Shown in pieces: positions 24,720 to 33,932 of a DNA stretch of 39,083 nucleotides (the stretch's first letter is position 1; each line of letters begins with the position of its first letter). The DNA is from Rhodoferax sp. (GTDB lineage: Bacteria > Pseudomonadota > Gammaproteobacteria > Burkholderiales > Burkholderiaceae_C): the NCBI GenBank assembly GCA_018061265.1, contig JAGOUM010000020.1, forward strand, positions 1 through 39,083, read 5' to 3'. A model generated the notes under the pieces. The model made no database searches. It was not told where the DNA came from and was given only the letters and a program-made list of their open reading frames with translations. The position numbers were made by a program, and so were the translations under genes.

Positions 24720-25505
24720 TCAGCCCACCACATAGGGCAGCTGCTGGGCGCGCCCGATACAGCGCAAGTAGTCCTTGACGGTGGCCTCGTAGCCCAGTTC
24801 CAGCGCGTCGGCAATCAAAGCGTGACCAATCGATACCTCGCGAATGCCCGGTACCCGTGCCAGGAAAGCGCTCAGGTTGTCGCGGTTGAGGTCATGCCCG
24901 GCGTTCACACCCATGCCGGCGTCCATTGCGGCTTGCGCCGCCGCAGCAAAACGCACCAGTTGCGGGGTTTGTTGCGGGCTACCCCAGGCAGCGGCGTAGG
25001 GCTCGGTGTACAACTCAACCCGGTCGGCACCCACTGCCCGCGCTGCCGGCATCGGAGCCACCTCAGCATCCATGAACAGGCTGACCCGGACGCCCCAGGC
25101 ATGCGCCTGTTGTATCAGCGGGATCAGTCGCTGCGCATCATCCGGAAACACCCAGCCGTGGTCACTGGTCAGTTGACCGTGCCCGTCCGGCACAAAGGTC
25201 AGCTGGTGCAGTGGCAGATTTTGCGCCACCAGTTGCCCGGCGACCTCCATCAGGTTGTGGAAAGGATTGCCTTCGATGTTGTACTCGCGGTCCGGCCACA
25301 CCTGCATCAGTCGGGCCAGCTCGGTGACATCGGAGGCGCGGATATGCCGTTCGTCGGGACGTGGATGCACGGTGATGCCGTGCGCACCCGCCTGCAAACA
25401 CAGTGTGGCTGCGCGTGTCAGGCTGGGAATCCCGAGGTGGCGGGTATTTCGTACCGTGGCGACCTTGTTGAGGTTGACGGAAAGAGCGGTGGATGGACTG
25501 GACAT
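24720..25505 (-). CDS. pdxJ: Pyridoxine 5'-phosphate synthase, divergent type
   Basis: PdxJ condenses 3-amino-1-hydroxyacetone phosphate with deoxyxylulose phosphate to form pyridoxine phosphate. Catalytic positions appear kept: His in GITVHPRPDERHI, Glu in YNIEGNP and His in VNAGHDLN, with the phosphate-binding end SIGHALIADAL. The N-terminus reads SVNLNKVATVRNTR where most proteobacterial enzymes have GVNIDHVATLRNAR. Together with HPRPDERHI, YNIEGNP and LTSDHGW, this resembles the branch I remember from Bacteroidetes. I chose ATG 25505 (261 residues); ATG 25526 would add seven residues. Neither has a clear ribosome site. The position between recO and acpS is the normal one. Confidence 0.92.
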   Translation of the reverse strand: MSSPSTALSVNLNKVATVRNTRHLGIPSLTRAATLCLQAGAHGITVHPRPDERHIRASDVTELARLMQVWPDREYNIEGNPFHNLMEVAGQLVAQNLPLHQLTFVPDGHGQLTSDHGWVFPDDAQRLIPLIQQAHAWGVRVSLFMDAEVAPMPAARAVGADRVELYTEPYAAAWGSPQQTPQLVRFAAAAQAAMDAGMGVNAGHDLNRDNLSAFLARVPGIREVSIGHALIADALELGYEATVKDYLRCIGRAQQLPYVVG

Positions 25506-25568
25506 AAAGTTTGCGCTTTGGGGCATGGCATCAAAAACAGCGGCAGCCAGGCGCTGCGCCGTCAGGTG

Positions 25569-26318
25569 TCAAAGTGATTGAAGGTCCATCATGACCTGAC
25601 GGGTTTGCAGGCTGTCTACCCCGCAATGGTAATTCAGTAGCGCCCGCAATTGTGGCTTGAGCCCCCCGGCCACCACCGCGCAGGCGCGCAGAACGGCAGT
25701 GAAAGGCACACGCTCACCCAGCACCTGCTGCAGCGCACACCATTGTTGGCCGCTCAGGCTGGCGCGATCGTTTTCGTGTGTTTGCCGCAAGCCACCCTCG
25801 GCCACCAGGCTGTAATGCACATCCGGATGCAGCGTCAGCAGTGTCATGGTCTGGGTGTCAAGCAGCGGCAACAGGCCAATTTCGCGCAGCAACAACAGCT
25901 CAAAGGCCCGCAAGGCCGACTCCAGCGCTTCGCCATGTTCACTTGCGACCACCTGCACGGTACTGGAGTACACATCAAAGAGCAGCGGATGCGGGTCTTC
26001 ACGGGCCAGCAATTTGAGCAGCAGTTCGTTGAGGTAATAACCCGACATCAGGGCATCCCCCGTGGGCATGACATGACCACCTTGCCATTCTGCGGCCTTC
26101 AGGGTCTTGATCTCACCCTCGCCACCAAATGCAAGATGCAAGGGCTGCAGCGGCAGCAATATCGGACGAAAGCTGGAGCTCGGGCGTTTGACACCCTTGG
26201 CCACCAAAGCCAGCCGCCCGTGATGGCGCGTGAAAATCTCAAGGATCAGACTGGATTCACTCCAGTCATATCGGTGCAGCACATAGGCTGGCTCCTCCGA
26301 GATGCGCTTGCTGGCCAT
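25569..26318 (-). CDS. recO: DNA repair protein RecO
   Basis: RecO helps load RecA onto SSB-coated single-stranded DNA with RecR in gap repair. The N-terminal OB fold is seen in [38 protein letters not shown], and the remainder is the helical C-terminal domain ([25 protein letters not shown]). It has 249 residues. The zinc cysteines of some RecO proteins are missing, which is common in proteobacteria. It starts 3 bases after the DUF3297 gene, so it is translated from the same message. Confidence 0.94.
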   Translation of the reverse strand: MASKRISEEPAYVLHRYDWSESSLILEIFTRHHGRLALVAKGVKRPSSSFRPILLPLQPLHLAFGGEGEIKTLKAAEWQGGHVMPTGDALMSGYYLNELLLKLLAREDPHPLLFDVYSSTVQVVASEHGEALESALRAFELLLLREIGLLPLLDTQTMTLLTLHPDVHYSLVAEGGLRQTHENDRASLSGQQWCALQQVLGERVPFTAVLRACAVVAGGLKPQLRALLNYHCGVDSLQTRQVMMDLQSL

Positions 26319-26321
26319 TGG

Positions 26322-26594
26322 CTAGCGATAAAACGCCTCCACCTTGCCTTTGAGCTTGATCAGCAGCAAATTGCCTTTGCGGTCCCGGGTTTTGCCAGCG
26401 GGCACCTTGACCCATCCCTCGCTAAGACAGTATTCCTCGACATTGGTCATTTCCTTGCCGTTGAGGCGAATCCCCACGTCGCGTTCGAACACCTTGGCAA
26501 CATGGTGCGGGCTGCGTGGATCGACCGACAAACGGTCAGGCAAGGCGTCCTGCAGTGCCTCGGGCAGTGTTTGCTGTGGGGTTGTTTCGCTCAT
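26322..26594 (-). CDS. DUF3297 family protein
   Basis: This 90-residue acidic-to-basic protein matches the DUF3297 pattern: LPDRLSVDPRSPHHVAKVFE, GIRLNGKEMTNVEEYCLSEGW, then a basic end DRKGNLLLIKLKGKVEAFYR. Function is unknown; there is no signal peptide or membrane segment. ATG 26594 has AAGGAG close before. It lies between the DUF3334 gene and recO with gaps of 10 and 3 bases, so it is part of the operon. Confidence 0.9.
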   Translation of the reverse strand: MSETTPQQTLPEALQDALPDRLSVDPRSPHHVAKVFERDVGIRLNGKEMTNVEEYCLSEGWVKVPAGKTRDRKGNLLLIKLKGKVEAFYR

Positions 26595-26604
26595 GCAAAG
26601 CTCC

Positions 26605-27303
26605 TTACATGCCCAAAGATTTGAGCAGTTCCTCGTGGTCGGGGGCCGACTCGGCCGCTGCGGGTGCGGCTGGGGTTGACAGCCCGCTGCTGGCCTGCGC
26701 GATCAGCACATCCGGGTCGGGGATTTCATTGGCTTCAAAATCATGCAGCTTGATGAACTCAGTATGGTCGATGGCCAGTTCAAGGTAAAAAATATTGTTC
26801 TTGCCGGTGTAAAAGGTGACCCGCCGCGATTCAGGTTTGTCCAGATGGGTGTCGACGCTGAGCACCACCTGTTTGTTGAGCACCAGCATCTTGGGCTGAT
26901 TCTGGGTGATGTGGGTCTGCAGTTCACGGCGCACCTTGCCGGTGAAGTCACCCACAATCTGGTTCATCAGCTCACCCATGATGTCGCTGACTTCATCGGA
27001 CGTATGGGAACTGGCAAGCTCGCTCTTGGGCATACCCATGTTGAGCATGTAACTCTCGTACAGCTCCATGGCGGTTTGTGCTGAAAAATTAATCACCACC
27101 AGGCCGGAAAACCCACCGTCAAACAGCACAAAACAGCCAATATCAGGTTTCAGGCAGGTCTTGGTGATGCGTTGCACCATACCTGAATAGGTAATTTGGC
27201 ACTGAGTCGCCACATTCAGCACGCGGGTCACCGATTGACAAAGGCTGCTGAGCAGGTCTTCGGTCCCGTAAACCACCGCCTCTTCACGACTTGTTTGCAC
27301 CAT
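26605..27303 (-). CDS. DUF3334 family protein, CheX/CheC-like
   Basis: The 232-residue product matches DUF3334, with MVQRITKTCLKPDIGCFVLFDG, NMGMPKSELASSHTSDEVSDIMGELMNQIVGDF and NNIFYLELAIDHTEFIKLHDFE. The E-x6-type helix with ELMNQIVGDF resembles the phosphatase helix (Glu and Asn) of CheX/CheC proteins, which remove phosphate from CheY. The C-terminal 35 residues are Ala/Pro-rich and end in EELLKSLGM. The family's function is not established, so a role in chemotaxis or second-messenger control is inference. It lies 65 bases after era. Confidence 0.88.
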   Translation of the reverse strand: MVQTSREEAVVYGTEDLLSSLCQSVTRVLNVATQCQITYSGMVQRITKTCLKPDIGCFVLFDGGFSGLVVINFSAQTAMELYESYMLNMGMPKSELASSHTSDEVSDIMGELMNQIVGDFTGKVRRELQTHITQNQPKMLVLNKQVVLSVDTHLDKPESRRVTFYTGKNNIFYLELAIDHTEFIKLHDFEANEIPDPDVLIAQASSGLSTPAAPAAAESAPDHEELLKSLGM

Positions 27304-27368
27304 GTCAATGCCTTCTGGATAAAGGGAGAACTGTACAACACCGGCCTGCTCTGGCGACCACCGGTAAC

Positions 27369-28406
27369 TTACTCATAGCCAAAAGAGCGCACGCGGGCTT
27401 CGTCATCGGCCCAACCCGATCGCACCTTGACCCACATTTCAATGAACACCTTGGCGTCCATGAGTTTTTCGAGCTCGATACGGGTTTCCATGCCAATACG
27501 CTTGATGCGCTCGCCCTTGTCACCAATCACCATCGCCTTGTGACCATCACGCTCCACCACAATGGTGGCGGCAATCCTCAGCAGGCGTTTTTGTTTGCCC
27601 CGGCCAGCCTCTTCTTCAAACTTGTCAATCACCACCGTCGAGGTATAAGGCAACTCGTCCCCGGTCAGGCGAAACAGTTTTTCACGCACCATTTCGGCGG
27701 CCATGAAGCGCTCGCTGCGATCGGTCAGTTCATCGTCGGCGTACCACCAAGCCTGCTCAGGCAGGTATCTTTCACAGATACCCAGCAGGCGTTCAATGTC
27801 CTTGGCGTTTTTGGCCGACATGGGCACGAACTCGGCAAAGCTGTGTTTGCCGGCCATGTCTTGCAGCCAGGGCGCAATATCGCCACGTCGGTGGACATGG
27901 TCGAGCTTGTTGGCGATCAACAGCGTCGGGATGGTTTTGCCCAGCAGCGCCAACACCCGGGCATCGGCCGGCGTGAAGCTGCCCGCCTCGACCACAAACA
28001 GGATCAGGTCCACATCCGCCACTGCCCCGACCACCGTCTTGTTTAAAGATTTATTCAGTGCGTTGCCATGCACGGTCTGAAACCCGGGAGTGTCAACAAA
28101 GACAAACTGGCTGGCACCCTGGGTGTGTATACCAGTGATGCGATGGCGGGTGGTTTGTGCCTTGCGCGAGGTGATGCTGATCTTTTGCCCCACCAGAGCG
28201 TTGAGCAGCGTCGATTTGCCCACATTGGGTTTGCCGACAATGGCAATCAGCCCGCAACGCTGTCCGGCCAAAGCGGTCGGTTGCGCCCCGGCAGGCCGCA
28301 TGTCACGGCGCAGACCCGCCAGCATCACTTCAAGGTCTTTGGGCACATCAGCGCTTGTTTCATGAGGCTCAGTCGCTCTATTTTTTGGAGTATTCATGGG
28401 ATTCAT
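27369..28406 (-). CDS. era: GTPase Era, 16S rRNA binding
   Basis: Era is an essential GTPase that binds the 3' end of 16S rRNA in 30S maturation. G motifs are all present: G1 [10 protein letters not shown]3 DTPG, G4 NKLD and G5 SAK. The C-terminal KH domain has [25 protein letters not shown] chose ATG 28406, which overlaps the rnc stop by ATGA; ATG 28397 is the alternative. This gives 345 residues, with about 45 residues ahead of the G domain, more than the roughly 10 of the E. coli protein. The extension is polar and of unknown role. Confidence 0.95.
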   Translation of the reverse strand: MNPMNTPKNRATEPHETSADVPKDLEVMLAGLRRDMRPAGAQPTALAGQRCGLIAIVGKPNVGKSTLLNALVGQKISITSRKAQTTRHRITGIHTQGASQFVFVDTPGFQTVHGNALNKSLNKTVVGAVADVDLILFVVEAGSFTPADARVLALLGKTIPTLLIANKLDHVHRRGDIAPWLQDMAGKHSFAEFVPMSAKNAKDIERLLGICERYLPEQAWWYADDELTDRSERFMAAEMVREKLFRLTGDELPYTSTVVIDKFEEEAGRGKQKRLLRIAATIVVERDGHKAMVIGDKGERIKRIGMETRIELEKLMDAKVFIEMWVKVRSGWADDEARVRSFGYE

Positions 28407-29080
28407 TGTGCCTTGAGGGTTTGCAGCATGGCCGCAGCTGCGGCCTGCTCGCCGGCACGCCGTGAGCCACCGATACCGCGCTGGGTCAACTTGAGCTCGG
28501 CAATCGTGCATTCAATATCAAAGGTCTGCTGGTGTGATACCCCCAGCGTGGCGATCACCTTGTACGCTGGCAAGGCCATGCGCCGGCCTTGCAACCACTC
28601 CTGAAGCTCGGTCTTGGGGTCCTTGCCGATGGCCGCCATCGCCGGGTTGATTTCAACACCTTGGTACAGCCGCTGGACCAGCGAGCGGGCCTGGGCAAAA
28701 CCACCATCCAGATAGACCGCACCAATCACCGCTTCTAGCGCATCCGCCAATATGGAAGGCCGTTTTTGCCCGCCGGAGCGCATTTCACCTTCACCCAGCA
28801 AGATCACCGCCGGCAATCCCAGTTGCAAGGCCAGCTGGTGCAAGGTATCCTGACGCACCAGGCTGGCGCGCACCCGTGAAAGATCACCCTCTGGCAGGCT
28901 GCTCAGACGCTCAAACAACAGCTCTGCGACACAACAACCCAGCACCGAGTCGCCCAGAAACTCCAGGCGCTCGTTGTGATCAGACGAAAAACTGCGGTGG
29001 GTCAGCGCCCGTGTGAGTAATCGGGAATCGTTGAACAGGTAGTCCAGCCGCGCCTGCAACGCTTGCAGCGCGGACTTCAA
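28403..29080 (-). CDS. rnc: Ribonuclease III
   Basis: RNase III cleaves double-stranded RNA in rRNA processing and mRNA control. The signature [13 protein letters not shown] (near residue 35) and downstream [16 protein letters not shown] carry the metal-binding acids. A dsRNA-binding domain covers the end ([22 protein letters not shown], then [18 protein letters not shown]). It has 225 residues. No in-frame ATG or GTG lies near the expected start; a TTG at 29080 with CAGGTG seven bases before fits best. The weak start would limit its synthesis. Confidence 0.95.
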   Translation of the reverse strand: MKSALQALQARLDYLFNDSRLLTRALTHRSFSSDHNERLEFLGDSVLGCCVAELLFERLSSLPEGDLSRVRASLVRQDTLHQLALQLGLPAVILLGEGEMRSGGQKRPSILADALEAVIGAVYLDGGFAQARSLVQRLYQGVEINPAMAAIGKDPKTELQEWLQGRRMALPAYKVIATLGVSHQQTFDIECTIAELKLTQRGIGGSRRAGEQAAAAAMLQTLKAQ

Positions 29081-29099
29081 GCCAACACCTGAAAGGTCT

Positions 29100-29459
29100 T
29101 CACGGCCTGGAGCTGCCAGTGTATTTAAGCGTCAGAAAGGCCGGGCCAGCCAGATGGATCTCGCGCTGATAAGAGAATGACGCCACCAATTTGTCGCCTT
29201 CTTTGGCAACGATCAGGTCCTTGCCACTGATGGAACTGATGTTGTCGATGGCGGCGGCCCGATCAAAAACGTTGCGGACCTCTGGCGGGGTGGACCCATC
29301 CGTAGCCGATTTGCGGGTTGCCTTGAGGATGGCCTGGTATTCAATGGCAGTGGGAACCACCTGCGCAATCACCACACCCGTTGCCGCCAGCACCACGGCC
29401 ACAAAAACCAGGCCGATAAACGACAAGCCACGCTGACTGGATCTGCGGTAAACCCTCAT
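29100..29459 (-). CDS. DUF4845 family small membrane protein
   Basis: This 119-residue protein begins MRVYRRSSQRGLSFIGLVFVAVVLAATGVV, a positively charged start and one membrane helix that looks like a type IV pilin-type N-terminus. The rest is a periplasmic domain with AIEYQAILKATRKSATDG and a strand region at the end. The family sits between lepB and rnc in many betaproteobacteria, as here. I chose ATG 29459, which has AGGAG seven bases before. Function is not known. Confidence 0.9.
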   Translation of the reverse strand: MRVYRRSSQRGLSFIGLVFVAVVLAATGVVIAQVVPTAIEYQAILKATRKSATDGSTPPEVRNVFDRAAAIDNISSISGKDLIVAKEGDKLVASFSYQREIHLAGPAFLTLKYTGSSRP

Positions 29460-29472
29460 GATGTTCTCCTGT

Positions 29473-30438
29473 TCAATTGAACGAGCCAATACGTTTGGGG
29501 TTGCCAAAGTTCATCCAGACAAAAAATGCCCGCCCCACGATGTTTTTGTCCGGCACAAAGCCCCAGTAGCGCGAATCGAGTGAGTTGTCACGGTTGTCAC
29601 CCATCATGAAATAGTGACCCTCTGGCACCTTGCATTCAACGCCCTCAACACTGTAGCGGCAATTGCTTTTGAATTCAAATGCATCGGCACCGGGCACAAA
29701 TGCAGGTCGGCTGTCATCATTGAGCACACCGTGTTTGCGGTCACCCACAGTTTCCTCAAACTGCTTGAAGTAGCGCATCGTGTCTTCATCAAAGAACTCG
29801 GGCAGGGCACTGGTGTCAACCGGTTTGCCATTGATGGTCAGCCGCTTGTTGAGGTAGGCGACCTCGTCACCCGGCACGCCAACCACCCGCTTGATGTAGT
29901 CCAGGCTGGGCTTCGGTGGGTAGCGGAACACCATCACGTCACCGCGCTGCGGCGCGTTGCCCTCGGTGATCTTGGTGTTGATGACCGGCAGGCGAATGCC
30001 GTAGTGAAACTTGTTGACCAGAATCAGGTCACCAATCTGCAGCGTCGGGATCATCGAGCCCGACGGAATCTTGAAAGGCTCAAACAAAAAAGAACGCAGC
30101 AGAAACACCGCAATAATCACCGGGAACAGGCCGGCCGTCCAGTCAAGCCACCAGGGTTGCGCCAGCAGGTTTTTTTTGGCTTCACTCACATCGCCGTCGA
30201 CCTTTTCAATGCCGAGTTTGGTGAGCTCTGCCTTGCGCGACACGGCCTGCGCCTCCAGGGCCGCAGCGGCCAGCTGGCGTTGTGGCAGAAAGTAAAAACG
30301 CTCGGCCAGCCAGTACAGTCCGGTGACCACGGTTGCAAGAAACAACAACAAGGCAAAGTTGCCATCGATGGCACCAAAGTACCAGGCACCCACATAAGCC
30401 ACAAAGGCCGCCAGTACCGCCGAAGTCAAAACTTGCAT
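29473..30438 (-). CDS. lepB: Signal peptidase I
   Basis: LepB cleaves signal peptides of exported proteins at the periplasmic face. Two membrane helices lie in the first 60 residues, with a third near 103-120 (LFPVIIAVFLLRSFLF). The catalytic Ser is in IPSGSMIPTLQIGD and the Lys in DYIKRVVGVPGD; box GDNRDNSLDSRYWG is near the C-terminus. It has 321 residues. ATG 30438 shares a base with the lepA stop (TGATG). Cysteines at NCRYSVEGVEC are likely a disulfide. Confidence 0.96.
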   Translation of the reverse strand: MQVLTSAVLAAFVAYVGAWYFGAIDGNFALLLFLATVVTGLYWLAERFYFLPQRQLAAAALEAQAVSRKAELTKLGIEKVDGDVSEAKKNLLAQPWWLDWTAGLFPVIIAVFLLRSFLFEPFKIPSGSMIPTLQIGDLILVNKFHYGIRLPVINTKITEGNAPQRGDVMVFRYPPKPSLDYIKRVVGVPGDEVAYLNKRLTINGKPVDTSALPEFFDEDTMRYFKQFEETVGDRKHGVLNDDSRPAFVPGADAFEFKSNCRYSVEGVECKVPEGHYFMMGDNRDNSLDSRYWGFVPDKNIVGRAFFVWMNFGNPKRIGSFN

Positions 30439-32249
30439 CACGCGTCCACCTTCAAAATGGCCAGGAACGCCTCCTGTGGCACCTCGACCGAGCCGATCTG
30501 TTTCATGCGCTTCTTGCCTTCTTTCTGCTTCTCCAGCAACTTGCGCTTGCGGGAGATATCACCACCGTAACACTTGGCAATCACGTTCTTGCGCAGCGCC
30601 TTGATGGTTTCGCGGGCGATGACATTGGCACCAATGGCGGCCTGAATGGCCACGTCGTACATCTGGCGCGAGATCACCTCGCGCATCTTGGCCACCACCT
30701 GGCGCCCGCGGTACTGTGACTGGCTACGGTGCACGATGATTGAGAGCGCGTCGACCTTTTCGCCGTTGAGCAAAATGTCAACTTTCACCACGTCTGCCGT
30801 GCGGTATTCCTTGAACTCGTAGTCCATTGACGCGTAGCCCCGGCTCACACTTTTGAGTTTGTCAAAGAAATCCATCACGATCTCGCCCAGCGGCAGTTCG
30901 TAGCTCAGCACCACCTGGCGGCCCTTGTAGGCCATATTGAGCTGCACGCCACGCTTCTGGTTGCACAGCGTCATCACCGGCCCAACATACTCCTGCGGCA
31001 TGTACAAATGCACGGTCACAATCGGCTCACGGATCTCGTCGAGGCGTCCCTGGTCGGGCATCTTGGACGGGTTCTCCACCATTTGCACCTCACCATCGGC
31101 CTTGAGCACCTGGTAGACCACGCTGGGCGCGGTGGTGATCAGGTCTTGGTCGAACTCACGCTCCAGTCGCTCCTGCACAATTTCCATATGCAGCAGGCCC
31201 AGGAAGCCGCAGCGAAAACCAAAACCCAATGCCTGGCTGACCTCGGGTTCGTAATGCAGCGAGGCATCATTCAGCTTGAGTTTTTCCAGGCTGTCGCGCA
31301 GCCCCTCGTACTGGTTGGCCTCGGTTGGATAGAGTCCGGCAAACACCTGCGGCTGAATCTCCTTGAACCCCGGCAAAGGCTCACTGGCGGTGGCTGCCGC
31401 ACCACCCGTACCCGGGCGGATCAGGGTGATGGTGTCACCCACCTTGGCGGCTTGCAACTCACGAATGCCGGCAATCACATAGCCCACCTCGCCCGCCTCG
31501 AGCGACTCCCTCGGCTGATTGGCCGGGGTGAAAACGCCCAGGCTATCGGCGTTGTAGGTGGCGCCGGTGGCCATCAACTTGATGCGCTCGCCTTTTCCCA
31601 GGCGGCCATCGACCACCCGCACCAGCATCACCACACCTACATAGGAGTCAAACCAGCTGTCGATGATCATCGCCCGCAACGGCCCCGCCACATTGCCTTT
31701 AGGCGCAGGCACCCGGGCGATCACCGCCTCAAGAATATCGTCGATACCCATGCCGGTCTTGGCAGAGCAGGCAATGGCATCGGCGGCATCAATGCCAATC
31801 ACGTCCTCAATCTCGGAGCGCGCATTCTCAGGGTCCGCGTTGGGCAGATCCATCTTGTTGAGCACCGGCACCACTTCGACACCCAAATCGAGTGCGGTGT
31901 AGCAATTGGCCACGGTTTGGGCCTCGACACCCTGGCTGGCGTCAACCACCAGCAAGGCACCCTCACAGGCCGACAGCGAGCGACTCACCTCGTAGGAAAA
32001 GTCGACATGGCCTGGGGTGTCAATGAGGTTCAGGTTGTAAGTCTGCCCGTCACGGGCGAGGTACTTGAGCGCCGCAGTTTGCGCCTTGATGGTGATGCCA
32101 CGCTCTTTCTCGATGTCCATGGAGTCGAGCACCTGCGCCTCCATCTCGCGTGCCTGCAAGCCGCCGCAGCGCTGGATCAGACGGTCGGCCAGGGTCGATT
32201 TGCCGTGATCAATATGGGCAATGATCGAAAAATTTCTGATGTGGTTCAT
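30438..32249 (-). CDS. lepA: Elongation factor 4 (ribosomal back-translocase)
   Basis: LepA is a translational GTPase related to EF-G that acts on stalled or mistranslocated ribosomes. G motifs are [23 protein letters not shown] and SAKTG. The following domains include [27 protein letters not shown] and the LepA-specific end [20 protein letters not shown] near residue 570. It has 603 residues, normal length, and starts the lepA-lepB-DUF4845-rnc-era run. A terminator upstream separates it from mucD. Confidence 0.97.
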   Translation of the reverse strand: MNHIRNFSIIAHIDHGKSTLADRLIQRCGGLQAREMEAQVLDSMDIEKERGITIKAQTAALKYLARDGQTYNLNLIDTPGHVDFSYEVSRSLSACEGALLVVDASQGVEAQTVANCYTALDLGVEVVPVLNKMDLPNADPENARSEIEDVIGIDAADAIACSAKTGMGIDDILEAVIARVPAPKGNVAGPLRAMIIDSWFDSYVGVVMLVRVVDGRLGKGERIKLMATGATYNADSLGVFTPANQPRESLEAGEVGYVIAGIRELQAAKVGDTITLIRPGTGGAAATASEPLPGFKEIQPQVFAGLYPTEANQYEGLRDSLEKLKLNDASLHYEPEVSQALGFGFRCGFLGLLHMEIVQERLEREFDQDLITTAPSVVYQVLKADGEVQMVENPSKMPDQGRLDEIREPIVTVHLYMPQEYVGPVMTLCNQKRGVQLNMAYKGRQVVLSYELPLGEIVMDFFDKLKSVSRGYASMDYEFKEYRTADVVKVDILLNGEKVDALSIIVHRSQSQYRGRQVVAKMREVISRQMYDVAIQAAIGANVIARETIKALRKNVIAKCYGGDISRKRKLLEKQKEGKKRMKQIGSVEVPQEAFLAILKVDA

Positions 32250-32287
32250 CCAGGGGACCGAAAAAATGAAATAAAAAGACTGAACAC

Positions 32288-32321
32288 AGAAAAAAGGGCG
32301 CGGTCAGACTTGACGCGCCCT
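32288..32321 (-). terminator. Rho-independent terminator after mucD
   Basis: AGGGCGCG (32295-32302) pairs perfectly with CGCGCCCT (32314-32321) across an 11-base loop. On the minus strand the stem is followed by a run of six T (32295-32290). It ends the rpoE-rseA-rseB-mucD message just before lepA. Confidence 0.8.
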
Positions 32322-32389
32322 GAACCAACCGTCGTTTCAGCTGCGAGAGCTGGAGCAGCATTGTAGGCAATATCGCCCGCCTGGCAGAC

Positions 32390-32405
32390 CAACCCGTGCG
32401 GGTTG
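32390..32405 (-). other. Second hairpin between mucD and the terminator
   Basis: CAACCC and GGGTTG flank a four-base loop at 32390-32405, about 27 bases beyond the mucD stop and before the main terminator. No T-run follows, so it may be a 3' stabilising hairpin. Confidence 0.4.
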
Positions 32406-32431
32406 ACCCTGCAATAGAGACAAGGCCCGGC

Positions 32432-33892
32432 CTACTTGCTGGGACGAATCACCACAATCTGGGCCAGTTCGCCGCGGCGGACCAACAGACCGATGGGTCT
32501 GGATTTGTCAACTTTGGCCAAGGCCGCTTCGAAAGACTTGGTATCGGTGACCAGAAAATTGCCCACCTGCATCACCACATCACCTTCTCGGATACCCGCG
32601 CGGGCCGCATTGTCCACAGCAGAATCGACCCGGACGCCACCCTGAATCGACAGTTCGGCCTTCTGTTCCTTGGTCAGGTCGCTGACCGCCAGGCCAATGG
32701 CCTGCCCGATCTTCGAGGCTTTGGGTGTCTCCTCTTTGCTGCTGGTCTTTTTGCCGGTCTTCTCGGCTTCAATCTCTGCAACGATGACCGAGAGCTCCTT
32801 GGTACTGCCCCGCCGGAACACCGTCAGACTGCTCTTGGTGCCAGGTTTGGTGCTGCCCACCATTCGGGGCAGGTCACTCGACTTCTCAACCGGTTTGCCA
32901 TCAAACTTGAGAATAATGTCACCAGCCTCGACGCCAGCCTTGTCGGCAGGCGCACCCGGTTCCACGCTGCTGACCAGCGCACCCTGCGGCTTGCCCAGGC
33001 CAATCGACTCCGCCACGTCCTTGCTGACCTGGCCAATTTGCACCCCGATGCGACCACGGGTCACCCGGCCACTCAAACGCAACTGCTCGCTGACCCGAAC
33101 GGCCTCATCCATCGGAATTGCAAACGAGATGCCCATGGAGCCACCCGAGCGCGAGTAAATCTGGCTGTTGATGCCGACCACCTCACCGCGCATGTTGATC
33201 AACGGGCCACCCGAGTTACCAGGATTGATGGCGACGTCGGTCTGAATAAACGGCAGGTATTCGCCGGTATCACGCTGCTTGGCACTCACAATACCTGCAG
33301 TGACGGTGTTTTCGAGACCAAACGGCGAACCAATCGCCATCACCCACTCACCCACCTTGAGGCGGCTCACATCACCGACCTTGACCGCCGGCAGACCGGC
33401 AGCCTCGATCTTGACCACCGCCACGTCGCTGCGTTTGTCGGCCCCAATGATCTTGGCCTTGAACTCGCGTTTGTCAGTCAGTGTGACCACCACTTCGTCC
33501 GCGCCATCCACCACATGCGCGTTGGTCATGATCATGCCGTCAGCGGTCAGGATAAAACCTGAGCCCACGCCACGCGGCTGCTCCTCGTCCTGGGGCTGCC
33601 CGCGCCGCGGGTTGGCACGCGGAATGTTGGGCATGGGCAAGCCGAATCGCCGGAAAAACTCCTGCATTTCCTGTTCACCAGCACCACCGTGGGGCGACTC
33701 GGTGCTGACTTTCTCCAGGGTGCGGATGTTCACCACCGACGGCCCCACCTGCTCCACCAGGTCGGTAAAGTCGGGCAGACCCCGCACCTGGGCAAACGCA
33801 GCGCCCGAGGACAGTACCGCCACAGACAAGCTGCCCGCGAGAGCACCCGCCAATGTGATAACTCGCAGTTTTTTCCAATTCAATTGAAGCAT
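32432..33892 (-). CDS. mucD: Periplasmic serine protease DegP/MucD
   Basis: MucD degrades or refolds misfolded envelope proteins. I chose ATG 33892 with AAGG six bases before, giving 486 residues; it begins with a signal peptide ending near GAAFAQ. The trypsin-like domain has His in NAHVVDGADEVVV, Asp in RSDVAVVKI and Ser in NPGNSGGPLIN. Two PDZ domains follow (VEPGAPADKAGVEAGDIILKF and DNAARAGIREGDVVMQVG). It ends the rpoE operon, so it is likely induced by sigma E. Confidence 0.95.
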   Translation of the reverse strand: MLQLNWKKLRVITLAGALAGSLSVAVLSSGAAFAQVRGLPDFTDLVEQVGPSVVNIRTLEKVSTESPHGGAGEQEMQEFFRRFGLPMPNIPRANPRRGQPQDEEQPRGVGSGFILTADGMIMTNAHVVDGADEVVVTLTDKREFKAKIIGADKRSDVAVVKIEAAGLPAVKVGDVSRLKVGEWVMAIGSPFGLENTVTAGIVSAKQRDTGEYLPFIQTDVAINPGNSGGPLINMRGEVVGINSQIYSRSGGSMGISFAIPMDEAVRVSEQLRLSGRVTRGRIGVQIGQVSKDVAESIGLGKPQGALVSSVEPGAPADKAGVEAGDIILKFDGKPVEKSSDLPRMVGSTKPGTKSSLTVFRRGSTKELSVIVAEIEAEKTGKKTSSKEETPKASKIGQAIGLAVSDLTKEQKAELSIQGGVRVDSAVDNAARAGIREGDVVMQVGNFLVTDTKSFEAALAKVDKSRPIGLLVRRGELAQIVVIRPSK

Positions 33893-33932
33893 CTTCAACC
33901 TTTCCTTAAACAACAAACCGCCAAATATGGGC

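Noticed and set aside
31008-32366. Plus-strand open frame of 452 codons opposite lepA
   Set aside because: It is the antisense shadow of a conserved gene; the product is rich in His, Gln and Arg with no domain.
32396-33562. Plus-strand open frame of 388 codons opposite mucD
   Set aside because: Antisense shadow of mucD; composition is typical of reversed coding sequence and the frame ends inside the opposite gene.
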